Notes: generated by a model not told the origin, from the sequence alone. A DNA stretch of 64,000 bases from Epilithonimonas arachidiradicis (GCF_003610695.1 NZ_RAQH01000007.1:155907-219906); one strand, 5' to 3'; shown: positions 17,486 through 27,980, counted from the stretch's first letter. Numbers and translations are program-made.

Positions 17486-18271
17486 TTATTCGTTTGAAGG
17501 TTTTCCGATGGTTGCTAGGATTCCGCCATCAACGTAGATGATTTGTCCGTTGATGAACTGACTTGCTTCGGAAGCCAGAAAAATTGCAGTTCCTGCCAAA
17601 TCTTCGGGATTACCCCAACGACCTTCCGGTGTTCTGCTGATAATGAACTCGTTGAAAGGATTGCCGTCCACTCGGATGGGTTCAGTCTGAGACGTTGCAA
17701 AATATCCGGGACCGATTCCGTTTACTTGGATGTTATGTTTTGCCCATTCTGTTGCCAGGTTTTTTGTCAGCATTTTCAAGCCGCCTTTTGCAGAAGCGTA
17801 AGCCACAACATTATCACGACCCAACTCACTCATCATAGAACAGATGTTGATGATTTTACCAGATTTTCTTGCAATCATATTTTTGGCGACCAACTGAGAC
17901 ATAATGAAAGGTCCTGTTAAATCCACATCAATCACTTTTCGGAAATCGGAAACTTCCATTTCCAAAGCGGGAATTCTTTTGATGATGCCGGCATTATTAA
18001 TAAGGATATCAATTTGTTTGTGATTCGCTTCGATTTCTGCCACTTTTTCAGCGGCAATTTTCTCATCTGTCACATCAAAAATATAGCCTGTTGCTTTGTA
18101 ACCTTTTGACTGGTAATAAGCAATGGCTTCTTCCAATTTGGATGGAGTAGTACTGGTAACTACCAATTCTGCACCTGCTGAACCCAAACCTTCTGCCATT
18201 GCCAAGCCTAAACCGTGTGTTCCACCAGTTACAAGAGCTACTTTTCCAGTTAAATCAAATAAATTTTTCAT
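17486..18271 (-). CDS. kduD: 2-dehydro-3-deoxy-D-gluconate 5-dehydrogenase (KduD)
   Basis: The 261-residue SDR has TGGTHGLG at residues 15-22, NNAGI near 92-96, SMMSELGRDNVVAYASAKGG with the catalytic Ser, Tyr and Lys, and the C-terminal FINGQIIYVDGGILATIG typical of KduD/gluconate dehydrogenases. It reduces 2,5-diketo-3-deoxygluconate to 2-keto-3-deoxygluconate. Adjacency to kduI fixes the role; without it, gluconate 5-dehydrogenase would be an alternative. The 85-base spacer from kduI carries copy B of the intercistronic repeat. Confidence 0.9.
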   Translation of the reverse strand: MKNLFDLTGKVALVTGGTHGLGLAMAEGLGSAGAELVVTSTTPSKLEEAIAYYQSKGYKATGYIFDVTDEKIAAEKVAEIEANHKQIDILINNAGIIKRIPALEMEVSDFRKVIDVDLTGPFIMSQLVAKNMIARKSGKIINICSMMSELGRDNVVAYASAKGGLKMLTKNLATEWAKHNIQVNGIGPGYFATSQTEPIRVDGNPFNEFIISRTPEGRWGNPEDLAGTAIFLASEASQFINGQIIYVDGGILATIGKPSNE

Positions 18272-18286
18272 TTATAATATTTTATT

Positions 18287-18348
18287 TCTCGCTGATTTTA
18301 CAGATTGTGCTGATTTTAAATTTGCTTGATTTGCTAAATCTGCGAGAG
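18287..18348 (-). repeat. Intercistronic repeat family 1, copy B (before kduD)
   Basis: In the sense direction it reads from CTCTCGCAGATTTAGCAAAT to AAAATCAGCGAGA, ending about 15 bases before the kduD start. It aligns along its whole length with copy C before the GH28 gene, including GCAAATTTAAAATCAGC, and with copy A before eda. Confidence 0.8.
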
Positions 18349-18356
18349 TTTATATT

Positions 18357-19193
18357 CTATTTTAATTCGTCAGTTTTTACAGCATCCATATCGCCATAAT
18401 CCATATTTTCTCCTGCCATTCCCCAGATAAAGGTATAATTGGAAGTCCCAACACCAGAGTGGATAGACCATTCCGGAGAAATCACGACGTCTCTATTTTT
18501 AAGGAAAATATGTCTTGTTTCCTGAGGTTGACCCATAAAATGTGAAACCGTTTGCCCTTCTTCCAAATCAAAATAGAAGTAAGCTTCCATTCTTCTGGTG
18601 TGCGTGTGAGAAGGCATTGTGTTCCAAACACTTCCTTCGTGCAATTCGGTCATTCCCATCTGAAGTTGGCAGGTTTCCAGAACGCTGTTGACCAATAATT
18701 TGTTGATTGTTCTTCTGTTGGCATATTTAGAATCTCCTAATTCTACAATTTCCGCTTCATTCTTAGTAATCTTTTTTGTCGGAAAAGACTGGTGCGCTGG
18801 CGCAGAATTGATATAGAAGTAAGCCTGTTCTCCATCTAGGTTTTCAAAAGTAACCTCTTTGTTTCCTTTTCCTATATATAAGGCTTCCTTATTATTAAGT
18901 TCGTAAACTGTTCCGTCAACTGTGATTTTTCCTTTTCCACCAACGTTGATGATTCCGATTTCTCTTCTGTCAAGGAAGTTTTCGGATTTCAATTCATCAA
19001 TTGTTTCCAATTTTAAAGCTTTGTCTGCTGGCATTGCTCCTCCAACAATTAATCTATCATACATTGTATAGACTAATTTGATTTGTCCTTCTTGAAATAA
19101 ATTGTTGATTAGGAATTCTCTTCTAAGGTCTTCTGTTGTGTAATTTTTGGCATCATCCGGATGATGAGCGTATCTGAATTCTGAAGTTGTCAT
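18357..19193 (-). CDS. kduI: 5-dehydro-4-deoxy-D-glucuronate isomerase (KduI)
   Basis: The 278-residue protein is a double cupin with zinc ligands in PSHTHTRRMEAYFYFD (two His and a Glu, about residues 194-209) and a later His in EWSIHSGVG (about 244-252). It isomerises 5-keto-4-deoxyuronate to 2,5-diketo-3-deoxygluconate, just after KdgF and before KduD. It is the first gene of the nine-gene minus-strand operon, with an operator palindrome at 19231-19244, 38 bases upstream of its ATG. Length is normal. Confidence 0.95.
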   Translation of the reverse strand: MTTSEFRYAHHPDDAKNYTTEDLRREFLINNLFQEGQIKLVYTMYDRLIVGGAMPADKALKLETIDELKSENFLDRREIGIINVGGKGKITVDGTVYELNNKEALYIGKGNKEVTFENLDGEQAYFYINSAPAHQSFPTKKITKNEAEIVELGDSKYANRRTINKLLVNSVLETCQLQMGMTELHEGSVWNTMPSHTHTRRMEAYFYFDLEEGQTVSHFMGQPQETRHIFLKNRDVVISPEWSIHSGVGTSNYTFIWGMAGENMDYGDMDAVKTDELK

Positions 19194-19230
19194 TTCTATA
19201 TTATATAATGTGAACTAAAAATTAATTTTG

Positions 19231-19244
19231 TGTAATCGATTGCA
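19231..19244. promoter_or_regulatory. Candidate LacI-family operator before kduI
   Basis: TGTAATCGATTGCA is a near-perfect palindrome 38 bases upstream of the kduI start. It is identical to the site before the secreted gene at 38535 (38483-38496) and one base from the perfect version before susC. Confidence 0.8.
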
Positions 19245-19845
19245 TTAATAAATGCTCTTTTTGGCACAAAAAATAATCTCTGTAAATATATATATAAATA
19301 TTAATGAAGGAAGAAAAATTTGAAATAAATTTTAATTTGCTTTAAATCAATGTTTTATATTTGATTTAGTAATATAATTAATCATTTTTTTAATGATTTT
19401 TTGTGCTTTATTTTGCAATATAATATCAAATTTGTGCAATATTTTGCATTTTACCAATTTTTATAGCTATAGCTATTGTTATATGCTCTGTTTACATTTA
19501 ATTGATTGATAATGAATTGATTAAATTTATTTTTTGTGAGATCCTTCTCATAGAATATATGAAGTCTAAAAAAATTGATTTTGAGTATAAAAAATGCCCC
19601 AATTTTCAAAAATTACTTTCTTAAGTTAAATTTTGGTTAATTAAAAATTGATGATATCTATCATTTTTTGACTCGATTAATTGAATATTGTAATTAATTA
19701 AGAATTAATTTAGACAATTTTCAATATTTATTTTTAAATCAAATTAACAGATTAATTAATTGAAAATGAATTATTTAATTGTTTTTTTAAAGTGTGAAAA
19801 AAATCTATATTAAATTAATATTAATAAAAATTTTATTTTTTTTAT

Positions 19846-19874
19846 TTGTCAATTGAAAAATAATATTAGTTTAG
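19846..19874 (+). promoter_or_regulatory. Candidate susC promoter
   Basis: TTG (19846-19848) and TAGTTTAG (19867-19874) are spaced 18 bases apart, close to the Bacteroidota promoter consensus TTG-N19-TAnnTTTG. The operator begins 29 bases after the second element, hence in the early transcribed region. Confidence 0.45.
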
Positions 19875-19903
19875 TCGAGTTAAGAAAATTTTAAAATTTT
19901 AAG

Positions 19904-19917
19904 TGCAATCGATTGCA
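19904..19917. promoter_or_regulatory. Candidate LacI-family operator before susC
   Basis: TGCAATCGATTGCA is a perfect 14-base palindrome with the central CG step typical of LacI/GalR operators. It lies 70 bases upstream of the susC start codon. Confidence 0.8.
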
Positions 19918-19987
19918 TTTTTAACATTATTTTCAAGACGATTTTGAGTAAAAACATTACTAAAATTATAAAAACTAAAAAATATCT

Positions 19988-22900
19988 ATGAGTGGTTTAA
20001 AATTAGGTATTCAAAGTGCTTTTATAAAAACGACGATTGCGTCGGTCTTTTTATTACCCGCCTTTGGATTAGCTCAAGAATTAATTAAAGTGTCCGGGAC
20101 TGTAACGTCTGACCAAAACAAAGCTTTGCCAAATGTGGAGATTACTGTAAGAAATTCTAAATTCTCTACGATGACAGACAAATCCGGAAGGTATGAATTG
20201 AATGTTCCAAAAACGGCAACACTGGTGATTCGTTCCAAAGGTTTTGAAGAGCAGGAAGTTGAGGTTAATGGAAGAACGAGCATCAATGTTTCCTTGGCGA
20301 AATTTGATAGCAATAAGGAGAAGGCTATTGATGAAGTGGTTTTGGTGGGTTATACGACTGTGTCTAAAAAAGATGTAACCAATTCCATCGCTTCCGTAAA
20401 AGGAGAGCAATTGGCTGATATGCCTGTAAATAGTGCTGCCGAAGCTATCCAAGGTAGAATGGCGGGCGTTCAGGTAACATTTGGAGAAGGTTCTCCAGGC
20501 TCCGACCCGGAAATCAAAGTAAGGGGTGGAACGTCTATTACTCAGGATAACGCACCGCTATATATCGTTGACGGGATCCAGATGGATAATGCCTTATCAT
20601 TGATCTCACCAAAAGAAATCGAATCTATCGAAGTTCTGAAAGATGCGTCTTCAACTTCTATCTATGGTGCTAGAGGTGCCAATGGTGTGGTATTGATCAC
20701 CACAAGAAGCGGTAGAAAAAATGCTAGAACTACGGTTAACTATAACGGCTATACAGGCGTAAGAACGATCGCAAAAACTCTGGATGTGATGAGTCCTTAT
20801 GATTTCGTTCAGTACCAATACGAGTTATATAACAAAGATGGTTACCAGGATTTGCAGGAGAAGTTTATCAAACTTTATGGTAACTATGAGCCGACATACG
20901 ATGCCTTAGGACAAGTTGTTGACCCGGGAATCGAAAGATACAGAACCATCAAAACAAGAAACTGGCAGGAAGAAGTTTTTGGAAAAGAAGCTTTTAACTT
21001 TACACACAACCTCAATATCTCTGGAGGTAATGCCAATTCTGCTTTCACATTGTCTTTGAACCACGTGGAAGAAGACGGAATTATGATCAATTCCGGATAC
21101 AAAAGAAATATGGCTAACTTCAAATATGATTTTGATATTAGCAAAAAATTGAAAGTGGGATTGACGGCAAGATACAGTGAAACATCTATTCTTGGTGCGG
21201 GAACTTCAACTTCCGGTTCTCAAACTACTAACAGACTTAGAAATATCATCCGTTATAGACCATTTGAAAATGGAATTTCTACAGGTGCAGGTTCTGATGA
21301 ATTCGATACAGATGAATTTGCAGCAACTAACTTGATCAATCCATTGGTTTTGGTGAATAACGAGATCAAATACAACAATACCAATAACCTATTCCTGAAT
21401 GGAGTTATTACTTATAACATCTTTAAGGATTTGACTTTCAAAAGTACCATTGGTTTTGTTAAAAATGACCAAGAGATTAACCAGTTTTCCGGACCATCAA
21501 CTTATCTGTCAAGAATCAATGCGGATATGTCTGTGGCTCAGTTAACCAACACTCAAACAAGAAGAATTACCAATACCAATACCTTAGCTTACAAAAAGAA
21601 ATTAGGTAACCACAAAATGGATTTCTTATTAGGTCAGGAGATTGTTCAGACCGACGGCGATAAATTGGATATGGTTATCAGATGGTTGCCGACGTCATTA
21701 TCTCCGGATCAGGCTTTTGCAAATATTCAGTTAGCCATGCCGCCCGCAGGAATGATTCAGGACGCGCCATCAACATCTATGAGTGTTGGAAGATTAGCAT
21801 CTTTCTTTGCCAGAGCCAATTATATCTATAACAACAAGTATATCGCAACATTCTCTATCAGACGTGATGGATCTAATTCCTTTGGACCTTCTAACAGATG
21901 GGCAAACTTCCCTTCAGCTTCATTGGCTTGGAAAATCGGGGAAGAAAACTTCCTGAAAGATTCTAGAATTGTAAATGATCTTAAATTGCGTTTGGGTTAC
22001 GGACAATCTGGAAATGACAGAATCACACCTTTCTTGTTTGATACATTTTATACTCCGGCAAGTACTTATGGCTACACAGGTGGAGTAGGAATCATCACTG
22101 GTGCTGCGCCAGGAAATATTATGGCGAATCCTAATATCAAATGGGAAGCGACAGTTTCCCAGAATGCTGGTATAGATTTCACATTGTTCAATAAGCGTGT
22201 TTATGGAGCAATTGACGGATATATTACTAATACTAAGGACTTATTATTATTAGCTAAAATTCCTCAAACGTCGGGTTATGAATATCAATACCAAAACTCT
22301 GGAAAAACTCAGAATAAAGGTATCGAATTCAGTATGGGAGCAATTATTGTTGGGAATGAGAATTTTACCTGGAAAACCGATTTTAATATCGCAGCGAATA
22401 AAAACGTTATTAAAAGTTTGGGTTCTTTAACTCAGTCCGGAACAGATTATTACTTGGTACCTTCCGGTTGGGTGAATAACTTATTTGATTTCAAAGTTCA
22501 GATTGGTGCGCCTGTAGGAACATTCTATGGTTATGTGACGGAGGGAAGATATGAAATCAGCGATTTCGATTTTAATCCTGCTAATAATACTTATAAATTA
22601 AAAGATGGCATTGCAAGTTCTGGTTCTGTAGCTTTAGGGAACAGAGCGCCACAACCTGGTGACCTTAAATTGAGAGATCTCAACGGCGATGGTGTGATCG
22701 ATAACAAAGATCAGACAGATCTTGGAAATGCGCAGCCTAAGTTTTATGGAGGTTTCAACCAGACTTTCAAGTACAGGAATTTTGATATGAGTTTGTTCTT
22801 CAACTTCTCTGTTGGAAACAAAGTTTATAACGCTAACAAAATTGAATTCACGACTAAGTATCAGTACACAGATCAAAATATGTTAGCTGATATGGCTGAC

Positions 22901-23272
22901 AGATGGAAATGGTTTGATGGAAATGAAAGAGTAACAGATCCTACAAGATTAGCAGCCCTGAATGCCAACACAACGATGTGGACACCAACAGGAGGTAACT
23001 ATTTCTTACATTCTTACGCTATCGAAGATGGATCTTTCTTGAGACTGAATAACGTCACCATTGGATATACACTGCCAAAAGATTCTTTGAAGATGTTGGG
23101 AATTACAAATTTCCGATTGTATGCAACGGCAAACAACGTATTCACGATTACGGGGTATTCTGGATATGACCCGGAAGTTAGTACAAGAAAAAGCACCCTT
23201 ACACCAGGTGTAGATTACGCCGCTTTCCCAAGAAGCAGATTTTTCTTAACAGGTGTTGATGTAACTTTTTAA
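19988..23272 (+). CDS. susC: SusC/RagA-family TonB-dependent outer membrane transporter
   Basis: The 1094-residue protein has a signal peptide ending near FGLAQ, a carboxypeptidase-regulatory-like domain (about residues 35-105) and a TonB box region (DEVVLVGYTTV). The plug domain follows, with the SusC signature KVRGGTSITQDNAPLYIVDG and SSTSIYGARGANGVVLITTRSG, then a C-terminal 22-strand barrel ending in VDVTF. It imports oligosaccharides across the outer membrane with SusD as lid. Here the likely cargo is oligogalacturonate, by context with pectin enzymes. It is the first gene of the plus-strand half of the locus, with its own operator, and susD begins 11 bases later. Confidence 0.95.
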   Translation: MSGLKLGIQSAFIKTTIASVFLLPAFGLAQELIKVSGTVTSDQNKALPNVEITVRNSKFSTMTDKSGRYELNVPKTATLVIRSKGFEEQEVEVNGRTSINVSLAKFDSNKEKAIDEVVLVGYTTVSKKDVTNSIASVKGEQLADMPVNSAAEAIQGRMAGVQVTFGEGSPGSDPEIKVRGGTSITQDNAPLYIVDGIQMDNALSLISPKEIESIEVLKDASSTSIYGARGANGVVLITTRSGRKNARTTVNYNGYTGVRTIAKTLDVMSPYDFVQYQYELYNKDGYQDLQEKFIKLYGNYEPTYDALGQVVDPGIERYRTIKTRNWQEEVFGKEAFNFTHNLNISGGNANSAFTLSLNHVEEDGIMINSGYKRNMANFKYDFDISKKLKVGLTARYSETSILGAGTSTSGSQTTNRLRNIIRYRPFENGISTGAGSDEFDTDEFAATNLINPLVLVNNEIKYNNTNNLFLNGVITYNIFKDLTFKSTIGFVKNDQEINQFSGPSTYLSRINADMSVAQLTNTQTRRITNTNTLAYKKKLGNHKMDFLLGQEIVQTDGDKLDMVIRWLPTSLSPDQAFANIQLAMPPAGMIQDAPSTSMSVGRLASFFARANYIYNNKYIATFSIRRDGSNSFGPSNRWANFPSASLAWKIGEENFLKDSRIVNDLKLRLGYGQSGNDRITPFLFDTFYTPASTYGYTGGVGIITGAAPGNIMANPNIKWEATVSQNAGIDFTLFNKRVYGAIDGYITNTKDLLLLAKIPQTSGYEYQYQNSGKTQNKGIEFSMGAIIVGNENFTWKTDFNIAANKNVIKSLGSLTQSGTDYYLVPSGWVNNLFDFKVQIGAPVGTFYGYVTEGRYEISDFDFNPANNTYKLKDGIASSGSVALGNRAPQPGDLKLRDLNGDGVIDNKDQTDLGNAQPKFYGGFNQTFKYRNFDMSLFFNFSVGNKVYNANKIEFTTKYQYTDQNMLADMADRWKWFDGNERVTDPTRLAALNANTTMWTPTGGNYFLHSYAIEDGSFLRLNNVTIGYTLPKDSLKMLGITNFRLYATANNVFTITGYSGYDPEVSTRKSTLTPGVDYAAFPRSRFFLTGVDVTF

Positions 23273-23283
23273 TTCAAAAAAAA

Positions 23284-25107
23284 ATGAAAAAACATAAACT
23301 TTTAATAGCAATATTAAGCTGTACACTGAGTTTCACTACAGTTACTTCTTGTAACGACTTTTTGGATGCGGAAAATATTTCTAATTCCAATGAAGATCAG
23401 CAGTTCGACAGCGTGGCTGACTCATTCACGGCATTGATTGGTGTTTATAATCAAATCATTGGTGACGATGGTTACGGACAGAGACTGAATTTATACTATC
23501 CGCAGTCTGCTGATGATTTCAAGACTTCCGGAGATTATAACTGTAATGACAGAAGAGGATTGAGTACTTACGGTGCTTGTACCTCCAATCCGGACCTTAA
23601 TAAGCCTTTTTTAAAATTATATTCAGGGATTGAACGAGCTAATCTTGTCATCAAAAATATTCCAAAATCACCAGTTTACCAAACAGGTTCTGCAGCGGAT
23701 AAAGCCTTGATGGACCGTTACTATGGAGAAGCGTTGACTTTGAGAGCGATGTTCTATTATGACCTGATCAAGAATTGGGGCGATGTTCCAATGCAGATGG
23801 TTCCTTCTTCTGATCTGGAATCGGTTTATTTGCCAAAAACGGACAGAGATGTGATCTATGACAAAATCATTGCGGATCTTGAAACGGCTGCACAATTAGT
23901 CCCTTGGAGAAGCGAAGCTTCTGTTTCTAACACCAGGTTTTCAAAAGCTGCTGTAAAAGGATTGAGAGCGAGAATCGCTTTGGCAAGAGCAGGTTATTCT
24001 TTGAGAAGAGATCCAAGAATTATGGCAAAAGGATCTAACTCCGAAGTGTATTACAAAATCGCTTATGACGAGTGTAAAGAAATCATTGAGAAAGGACAAC
24101 ACGGCCTGAATGCTAATTTTGAAGCCACTTTCAGAGCGTTACACGATAATACAGAAGATGCTGCACACGAAGTTATTTTTGCAATCGGAGCTTATGGAGG
24201 TAATGCTCAAACTGACAGTAAAATTGGTTACTACAACGGAATGAGACACAGTGATAACTCTAACTGGAAAAGTAGTGGAGGTATCAATGCTATCGCTACT
24301 TATTTCTATGAGTTCGGAAAATACGATGTTAGAAGAGATATTACTGTAGCATCAATGCAAATTAATGATGCAAACCAAGCGATATTAGCAACAGGCGTTC
24401 TTTGTACAGATGGAAAATTTAGAAAATCTTGGACTAGTGTCACAGGGACAGCACAGAATTTAGCAATTGATTGGCCTTTATTAAGATATTCTGATATTCT
24501 ATTGATGTTTGCAGAAGCAGATAATGAAATTAACGGAATGCCTTCCGCACAAGCTATAGATGCTGTAAGGCAAGTGAGAAACAGAGCTTATGCAGGTAAT
24601 CTTGGACAATCTGGAACGATCCCAACTGATAAAGCAGGATTCTTCAATTATATTGTTCATGAAAGATTACTAGAATTTGGAGGTGAAGGGCTTAGAAAAT
24701 ATGACTTGATCCGGTGGAATCTTTTGGCTACCAAAATTGCTGAAACAAAACAGAAGTTAACCGATTTATTGAACGGAACTGGACAATATGCCAATGTACC
24801 TTCTTATCTGTATTACAAAGCTTCGCCATACGATAGAACAAAAACTGCGCAGGCTGCACTGCAATCTGTTGATATCTATGTTCAGCCTGGAACAACAAGA
24901 GAAGATGTTTATTATACCCCATCTGTAGCAACTACACCAACTGGTTATACAAGAATCAACTGGAGAGTTGCGGTAACTGCAGATTATATCAGCAGTCCTT
25001 TGAAAGGCTACGCTCAGTATTTTGAAGCGAACAGAAAAGAATTGTTCCCGATCTACGATGATATTATACTATCAAACTATAATCTGAAACAGGATTACGG
25101 TTACTAG
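23284..25107 (+). CDS. susD: SusD/RagB-family surface glycan-binding lipoprotein
   Basis: The 607-residue protein starts with a lipoprotein signal ending TTVTSCND, so Cys23 or so is lipidated. It then has the SusD TPR-like fold: FTALIGVYNQIIGDD, YGEALTLRAMFYYDLIKNWGDVPM and, near the C-terminus, VRNRAYAG and HERLLEFGGEGLRKYDLIRWN. It sits on the outer membrane over SusC and captures pectic oligosaccharides. It lies 11 bases after susC. A hairpin with G-U pairs follows at 25173-25201. Confidence 0.95.
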   Translation: MKKHKLLIAILSCTLSFTTVTSCNDFLDAENISNSNEDQQFDSVADSFTALIGVYNQIIGDDGYGQRLNLYYPQSADDFKTSGDYNCNDRRGLSTYGACTSNPDLNKPFLKLYSGIERANLVIKNIPKSPVYQTGSAADKALMDRYYGEALTLRAMFYYDLIKNWGDVPMQMVPSSDLESVYLPKTDRDVIYDKIIADLETAAQLVPWRSEASVSNTRFSKAAVKGLRARIALARAGYSLRRDPRIMAKGSNSEVYYKIAYDECKEIIEKGQHGLNANFEATFRALHDNTEDAAHEVIFAIGAYGGNAQTDSKIGYYNGMRHSDNSNWKSSGGINAIATYFYEFGKYDVRRDITVASMQINDANQAILATGVLCTDGKFRKSWTSVTGTAQNLAIDWPLLRYSDILLMFAEADNEINGMPSAQAIDAVRQVRNRAYAGNLGQSGTIPTDKAGFFNYIVHERLLEFGGEGLRKYDLIRWNLLATKIAETKQKLTDLLNGTGQYANVPSYLYYKASPYDRTKTAQAALQSVDIYVQPGTTREDVYYTPSVATTPTGYTRINWRVAVTADYISSPLKGYAQYFEANRKELFPIYDDIILSNYNLKQDYGY

Positions 25108-25172
25108 CATATAAGAAATTCTGGACTAGAATTTTTTAAGTTATTATATTTTTAATTTTTTTTGAAGAATCA

Positions 25173-25201
25173 CTCTGTCAGGGTTTTATGCCCTGATGGA
25201 G
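25173..25201 (+). terminator. Hairpin downstream of susD
   Basis: CTCTGTCAGGG (25173-25183) pairs with CCCTGATGGAG (25191-25201), 11 pairs including two G-U, with a seven-base loop. No T run follows, so it may be a 3'-end stabiliser or partial attenuator between susD and the pectate lyase gene rather than a full terminator. Confidence 0.5.
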
Positions 25202-25355
25202 CTGACTCTAAGGACTTCTTTGTCCAAATTTTAAACAAAGACTACTACTATTATTTAAAATTAGTTAATGAGATGGGTTCGTTGAAGGTCAACACTAATT
25301 ATAATAATTACTTTTTATAAAAAAACTCGTAAAAAACTCATTTAATAAATTTTAT

Positions 25356-27920
25356 ATGAATAAACTGAAACTACTTTATGTATTCTTTTTACTTGCATTT
25401 ATGCAGGTATCAGGACAGTCTGTTACGTTTAACGAATCAGCAGGCTGGATAGAAACTGCCTTTGTAAAATGGCAGCCGGTGGAAAATGCCGGGAGATATA
25501 ATGTTTACTATTCTGGTGAAGGTGTAGTCAACAAGCAGGTTGACGATTATTTGATCCGTAGCTACGGATCATATCTGAGAGCTGATATTTTAGGATTAAA
25601 AGCAGGAAATTATACCATTACTGTTAAGCCTGTGATTCTGGGAATCGAAGGTTCTGGCTCTACAACGGGAACTTTGACCGTTCTACCTCAGGACAGAAAC
25701 GGTTTTGCTTTCCACGGCGGAAGAGTTCCTGGCGGATACAAAGCCGACGGAACACCAAAAGATAATGCAGTGATTCTTTACATTACTGAAAAAAGTAAAA
25801 ACACGATTTCTTTCAATGTAATTACGAATAATAACGGTAATACAACTAACTATGTTGGCTTCCAAAATATCTTTTCGGGTATCAAAAAAGGAATTGATAA
25901 GAGACCTTACATCTTCAGATTGGTAGGTAATATCACAGATTTCGATGTAATGGAAGGCGGCGACCTTGTGGTTGAAAATAAGAACAATGATTTAAGCTAC
26001 ATTACTGTAGAAGGTGTAGGGGACGATGCAACGGCCAACGGTTGGGGAATTCGTGTTAAGAATGCAACCAATATTGAGATTGCCAATCTTGGATTTATGA
26101 ATTGTGACAGCAGCGAAGGCGATAACATCGGGATGCAACAGAATAATTCTTACATCTGGGTTCATAACAACGATTTGTTTTACGGACACGCAGGTAGCGA
26201 CGCAGATCAGATTAAAGGTGATGGTGCATTGGATAACAAAGGAACATCTTATGCCACGTATTCTTACAACCACTTCTGGGATTCTGGTAAAGCAAGTTTA
26301 TTAGGTCTAAGTGAAAATACAACTGCTGGTTTGTACGTGACCTACCACCACAATTGGTTTGATCATTCAGATTCCAGACATCCAAGAGTTCGTTATTATT
26401 CAGCTCATATTTATAATAATTATTTTGATGGAATTGCTAAATACGGTTCTGGCTCTACAGAAGGTTCATCTTTATTTTTAGAAGGAAATTACTTCCGCAA
26501 TTCAAAAAATCCAATGATGATCTCGCTTCAGGGAACAGATGTTTGGAATCCTACAAAGCAAATGAATGATCCAACCAATCAGGGAACTTTTTCTGGCGAA
26601 GATGGAGGTATGATCAAAGCTTTCAACAATTTGATGGACACTGATATTGCAACCAATTCTATGCGTTTTGTAGCCTATGCAGATCCAAATCCTTTATATA
26701 ATATCGAAGGAAAAATCAGTTCATTGACAGATTTTGATGCTTACTCAGCAGCCACTCGTGGTGAAACTGTTCCAGCAACAGTGAAATCAAAAGTGGGTGC
26801 AAAAACTTATAATAACTTTGATACAGATGCTTCGCTTTACGTGAAAAATTTATCCGTTGAAGAACCAACTGTAGCGAGAGACAGAACTAAGCTATATGCA
26901 GGACGTGTTCAAGGTGGCGACTTCAAATGGACTTTTGACAACGCTGTAGATGACAAATCTTACGCTGTAATTGCAGGTCTTAAATCTGCCTTGACCAACT
27001 ATGGAACTTCTATGGTTTATATTCAGGCAGAAGGTAGTTCGCAGACTTTGGTTAATACTTCTGGTAACAAAGATCAGTCATTAATTTCTGGTTCAGCAGT
27101 TGCTCCAATTGTTTTCACTTGGGGTGGAGAAGCGACAGACGTTACATTAACTGGTGTTGCGAATGGTCTTACATTCACAAAAGATGCAACCGCTAAAACT
27201 GTTACCATTACAGGAACGCCAACTCAAACGACTTCTTATACAGTTACAACTGTTGGTAATTCTGGAACAGCAGCTTCTATCAGCGGAACTGTTACAGTTG
27301 GTACACCTGGAAATCCGGGATCAACAGATGGAATGATCCACAACTTCACAACATCTGGAAAAGTTAGTACGTTCTATGCGATTACTGGTAATATGAACTC
27401 TACAGATGGTTCTCAGTCTTATGATGGATTGACGTTGACAAAACGTTTCAAAATGGAATCTTCTACAAGTATCAAATACACCACAACAGCAGAATCTACA
27501 TTAACTTTGGTGTTTGATGCTGACTTTGCTAAAGTGGTTAAGTTTGATGGCGTGAATTATACAGCATCTAACGGTATTGTTACAATTCCTAATGTTGCAG
27601 CTGGAGAACATACGATTACGAAAGGTGATACAACCAACTTGTACTATATCAAGACGGTTTATGCAACGATGGCAACTTCTGATATCAACAAAGCTCAGGT
27701 CACTTTATATCCAAATCCGGTTTCTGATTATCTGCATATCAACACCGCTGGACAAAAAGTTTTGAGTGTTAAAGTTTACAATTTTGCAGGTGCTTTGGTT
27801 AAGAATTTGGCTGATGCAAAAGCAGATTCTGTGGACTTGAGAAACCTTGCAACAGGTAATTATATTATCAGCATCACCACTGATAAAGGAACAATTACTA
27901 AGAAGATTATCAAAAAATAA
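25356..27920 (+). CDS. Secreted pectate lyase, PL1 family, with T9SS C-terminal domain
   Basis: The 854-residue protein has a signal peptide (residues 1-20), a fibronectin-like domain (about 25-110) and a parallel beta-helix PL1 domain (about 115-470). The PL1 motifs seen are IWVHNNDLFYGHAGSDADQIKG, YHHNWFDHSDSRHPRVRYYSAHIYNNYF and SLFLEGNYF. An Ig-like segment (about 570-650) and an accessory beta-sandwich module (about 655-775, with DGLTLTKRFKMESSTSIKY) follow. The type A T9SS sorting domain (VTLYPNPVSDYLHIN to the end) means it is secreted across the outer membrane. It cleaves homogalacturonan by beta-elimination, giving unsaturated ends that feed GH105/KdgF. The accessory module resembles the two small proteins at 37236 and 38535. 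Confidence 0.9.
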   Translation: MNKLKLLYVFFLLAFMQVSGQSVTFNESAGWIETAFVKWQPVENAGRYNVYYSGEGVVNKQVDDYLIRSYGSYLRADILGLKAGNYTITVKPVILGIEGSGSTTGTLTVLPQDRNGFAFHGGRVPGGYKADGTPKDNAVILYITEKSKNTISFNVITNNNGNTTNYVGFQNIFSGIKKGIDKRPYIFRLVGNITDFDVMEGGDLVVENKNNDLSYITVEGVGDDATANGWGIRVKNATNIEIANLGFMNCDSSEGDNIGMQQNNSYIWVHNNDLFYGHAGSDADQIKGDGALDNKGTSYATYSYNHFWDSGKASLLGLSENTTAGLYVTYHHNWFDHSDSRHPRVRYYSAHIYNNYFDGIAKYGSGSTEGSSLFLEGNYFRNSKNPMMISLQGTDVWNPTKQMNDPTNQGTFSGEDGGMIKAFNNLMDTDIATNSMRFVAYADPNPLYNIEGKISSLTDFDAYSAATRGETVPATVKSKVGAKTYNNFDTDASLYVKNLSVEEPTVARDRTKLYAGRVQGGDFKWTFDNAVDDKSYAVIAGLKSALTNYGTSMVYIQAEGSSQTLVNTSGNKDQSLISGSAVAPIVFTWGGEATDVTLTGVANGLTFTKDATAKTVTITGTPTQTTSYTVTTVGNSGTAASISGTVTVGTPGNPGSTDGMIHNFTTSGKVSTFYAITGNMNSTDGSQSYDGLTLTKRFKMESSTSIKYTTTAESTLTLVFDADFAKVVKFDGVNYTASNGIVTIPNVAAGEHTITKGDTTNLYYIKTVYATMATSDINKAQVTLYPNPVSDYLHINTAGQKVLSVKVYNFAGALVKNLADAKADSVDLRNLATGNYIISITTDKGTITKKIIKK

Positions 27921-27980
27921 CCATACATAACTTAATGTCAATCTGTAGTTTTCAGATCACATTATTTAATTGTTAAATTC

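Larger units (their letters stand above)
19194..19987. other. AT-rich divergent control region between kduI and susC
   Basis: This 794-base gap is extremely AT-rich and holds no plausible ORF. It carries one operator palindrome near each end (19231-19244 for kduI, 19904-19917 for susC), a candidate susC promoter, and several poly-A/T tracts and AT-rich inverted repeats likely to bend DNA. I see no structured RNA that I can name. Confidence 0.7.

Noticed and set aside
19245..19900. A small RNA or ORF in the long kduI-susC gap
   Set aside because: The sequence is almost pure A/T with many stops and no stable GC-containing structure.
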